The notes beneath the pieces were generated by a model. That model was not told where the DNA came from, ran no database searches, and worked only from the letters and a program-made list of their open reading frames with translations. A program made the translations under genes and the position numbers. DNA of 6,174 nucleotides from JAGTJU01 sp038257535 (GTDB taxonomy: Bacteria; Myxococcota_A; Polyangia; Fen-1088): positions 1 to 6,174 of the forward strand of contig JBBSJE010000336.1 of NCBI GenBank assembly GCA_038257535.1, read 5' to 3'. Positions 4,850-6,174 of the stretch are shown here, one piece after another. Within the stretch, counting starts at the first letter, position 1; every line of letters begins with the position of its first letter.

Positions 4850-6174
4850 ATGGATGCCGCAGCGTGGCTTCGCACAGTTGAAGATTCGGCCGCACAGGCG
4901 CAAAAGCGCTTAGAGGAATTGGGCACAGCCGTAGCCGCGTTTCGCAGCCGTGAGCAGCTGATTCGCGACGCGGATCAAAGACTTTCGCCGATTTTCGATT
5001 CTCAACGCACCTACTTGTATGCCCTAGATCCTACAAACAACCAGCTCATCACCTTCGCCACCGTGGGCAAGGACCTCAAGGAGGTTCGCATCCCTGCAGG
5101 CGCCGGCAGTCTGGCGGGCTTTGTGGCCTTGGCCAAGGTGGCGGTAAATGTGCGCAACGCCTACGATGCGGCCGAGCTTGGTCGCATTCACGCCAAGCTC
5201 AAATTCAACGATCACCTCGATCAGCTCACCCAATTCACCACAAAGTCCATCCTCACCCTTCCTTTGCTAAGCGAAGGCAACGTGGTGGGCGTGGTGCAGG
5301 CGATCAACAAGCTCAAGGGCCTGTCATTCATGCCGCGGGACGTGTCCGCCGCCGAGGAGGTGGCGAAGATCATCGCTCCCGCTCTCAAGCGGCTGACAGA
5401 GCGAGCAAAATCGGGGGAACGGCGGGCGGGCAAGTGGGATTACCTTTTGGATCGCGGTGCGCTGACCCACGACGCCCTGGAAGCCGCGCTTAAAGATGCA
5501 GCCACCAACAAAGTGGACCCCGCGCGGTATCTGCTTGAGAAATTGGGGGTAAGCCGCAGTGACGTTGAGCGATCGCTGGTCGAGCACTTTGGCTGCGAAT
5601 TTTATCGCTTCACCGGCAACGAGACCATTCCAGCTGAACTTCGTCCTCGCCTGCGCAGTGATTTCCTAAAGAATGTTTGCGCGGTTCCGGTGGAGGCGCA
5701 AGGCGCGCGCGTCACGATTGTCATCGACGATCCTTCTGACATCATGCGCACCGATGCCTTGCGCTCGCTGGCGCCAGACCGTGAGCTAACGATTCGGCTT
5801 GGGTTTAGGGACGAAATCTTCGGCTGCATTGATCATTCGTTTGGCCAAAAAGCCGGCGACGTAGGGCTGATTCTCAAAGAGCTTTCCGCTGATGAAGGCA
5901 CCGGCGCCGTTGAAGAAGTGGCCGACGACGAATCGGTGCGGGCCGAATCCGACAGCGCCGTCATCAAGTTAGCGAATCAGGTGATCATCGATGCGTACCG
6001 TCGCGGTGCCTCCGACATTCACATCGAGCCCAATGGCAAAGAGCGGAACACCACCATTCGCTTTCGCATAGATGGTGAGTGTGTGAACTACCAAGAGATC
6101 CCTTCGGCCATTCGCTTGCCTTTGGTGGCACGGCTAAAAATCATGGCGAAGCTCGACATCTCCGAGCGCCGCAA
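4850..6174 (+). CDS. GAF-domain-fused GspE/PilB/MshE-family assembly ATPase (3' end cut by window)
   Basis: The N-terminal 441 codons of a hexameric cytoplasmic ATPase of the type IV pilus extension / type II secretion family. A helical leader at about 1-40 precedes a GAF domain at about 40-185, with IPAGAGSLAGFVA 81-93, VNVRNAYD 99-106, KSILTLPLL 132-140 and an NKFD-type motif (N153, K154, F160, D164). The family N-terminal (MshEN/T2SSE_N-like) domain spans about 195-330, with two helical repeats (KWDYLLDRGALTHDALEAAL; ARYLLEKLGVSRSDVERSLV), then FGCEFYRF, VCAVPVEA and VTIVIDDPSD. The ATPase N2 subdomain starts at about 367: VIKLANQVIIDAYRRGASDI followed by HIEP, FRIDGE and LKIMAKLDISERR. 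The window stops before Walker A, Asp box, Walker B and any tetracysteine, so PilB, GspE and MshE cannot be told apart. ATG 4850 is firm: an AGGGGA ribosome site lies 8 bases upstream, and an in-frame TAG at 4826-4828 excludes longer forms. The gene is divergent from the chemosensory operon. The N-terminal GAF is an addition to the basic family plan. Confidence 0.92.
   Translation, partial: MDAAAWLRTVEDSAAQAQKRLEELGTAVAAFRSREQLIRDADQRLSPIFDSQRTYLYALDPTNNQLITFATVGKDLKEVRIPAGAGSLAGFVALAKVAVNVRNAYDAAELGRIHAKLKFNDHLDQLTQFTTKSILTLPLLSEGNVVGVVQAINKLKGLSFMPRDVSAAEEVAKIIAPALKRLTERAKSGERRAGKWDYLLDRGALTHDALEAALKDAATNKVDPARYLLEKLGVSRSDVERSLVEHFGCEFYRFTGNETIPAELRPRLRSDFLKNVCAVPVEAQGARVTIVIDDPSDIMRTDALRSLAPDRELTIRLGFRDEIFGCIDHSFGQKAGDVGLILKELSADEGTGAVEEVADDESVRAESDSAVIKLANQVIIDAYRRGASDIHIEPNGKERNTTIRFRIDGECVNYQEIPSAIRLPLVARLKIMAKLDISERR

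Noticed and set aside
270..5576. Three copies of the octamer GCGATCGC (270-277, 1687-1694, 5569-5576), the HIP1 sequence abundant in cyanobacteria
   Set aside because: Three in 6 kb is more than chance alone, but GAT, CGC, GCG and ATC are favoured codons here. It is too little to argue for cyanobacterial origin against the gene content.
1..6174. CRISPR array, tRNA/rRNA, insertion sequence, attachment site or phage genes
   Set aside because: No direct repeat array, transposase-like protein, terminal inverted repeats or RNA gene signature was found. The window is almost fully coding with ordinary signalling and motor genes.

Overview
The window reads as ordinary chromosomal DNA from a GC-rich Gram-negative bacterium. 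The combination of a hybrid CheA, a response regulator with a DUF4388/PATAN domain, and a GAF-fused type IV pilus/type II secretion ATPase suggests a myxobacterium or other former deltaproteobacterium. That placement comes from gene content only and is not firm.

Left part (1-4706, minus strand): four genes form one operon, read from right to left. They are a receiver-DUF4388/PATAN response regulator (4706-3525), a CheW adaptor (3528-3034), a small two-helix membrane methyl-accepting protein (3037-1964) and a CheA histidine kinase with a C-terminal receiver (1967 to beyond base 1). Every junction is the same 4-base ATGA start/stop overlap, and none of the three downstream starts has a clear Shine-Dalgarno sequence, so translation is probably coupled. 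No CheR, CheB, CheD or stand-alone CheY lies in the window; any such gene would be beyond the left edge.

Middle (4707-4849): a 143-base divergent intergenic region. It holds weak promoter candidates for both directions, two adjacent 10-bp palindromes and a good Shine-Dalgarno for the rightward gene.

Right part (4850-6174, plus strand): the N-terminal 441 codons of a GspE/PilB/MshE-family assembly ATPase. A GAF domain is fused in front of the usual N-terminal domain. The window ends just after the ASDIHIEP / IKIMAKLDISERR region, before the Walker A motif.

Likely working model (inference): the receptor and CheW control CheA autophosphorylation. Phosphate passes to the receiver of CheA and/or the receiver of the PATAN protein, and the PATAN protein acts on a type IV pilus or type II secretion-like motor, possibly the divergent ATPase. 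Two possible nucleotide-second-messenger inputs stand out. The ATPase GAF domain has an NKFD-type motif, as in cyclic-nucleotide-binding GAF domains. The PATAN regulator carries a tandem MshEN-like (c-di-GMP-type) motif, while the corresponding domain of the ATPase has lost the key residues.
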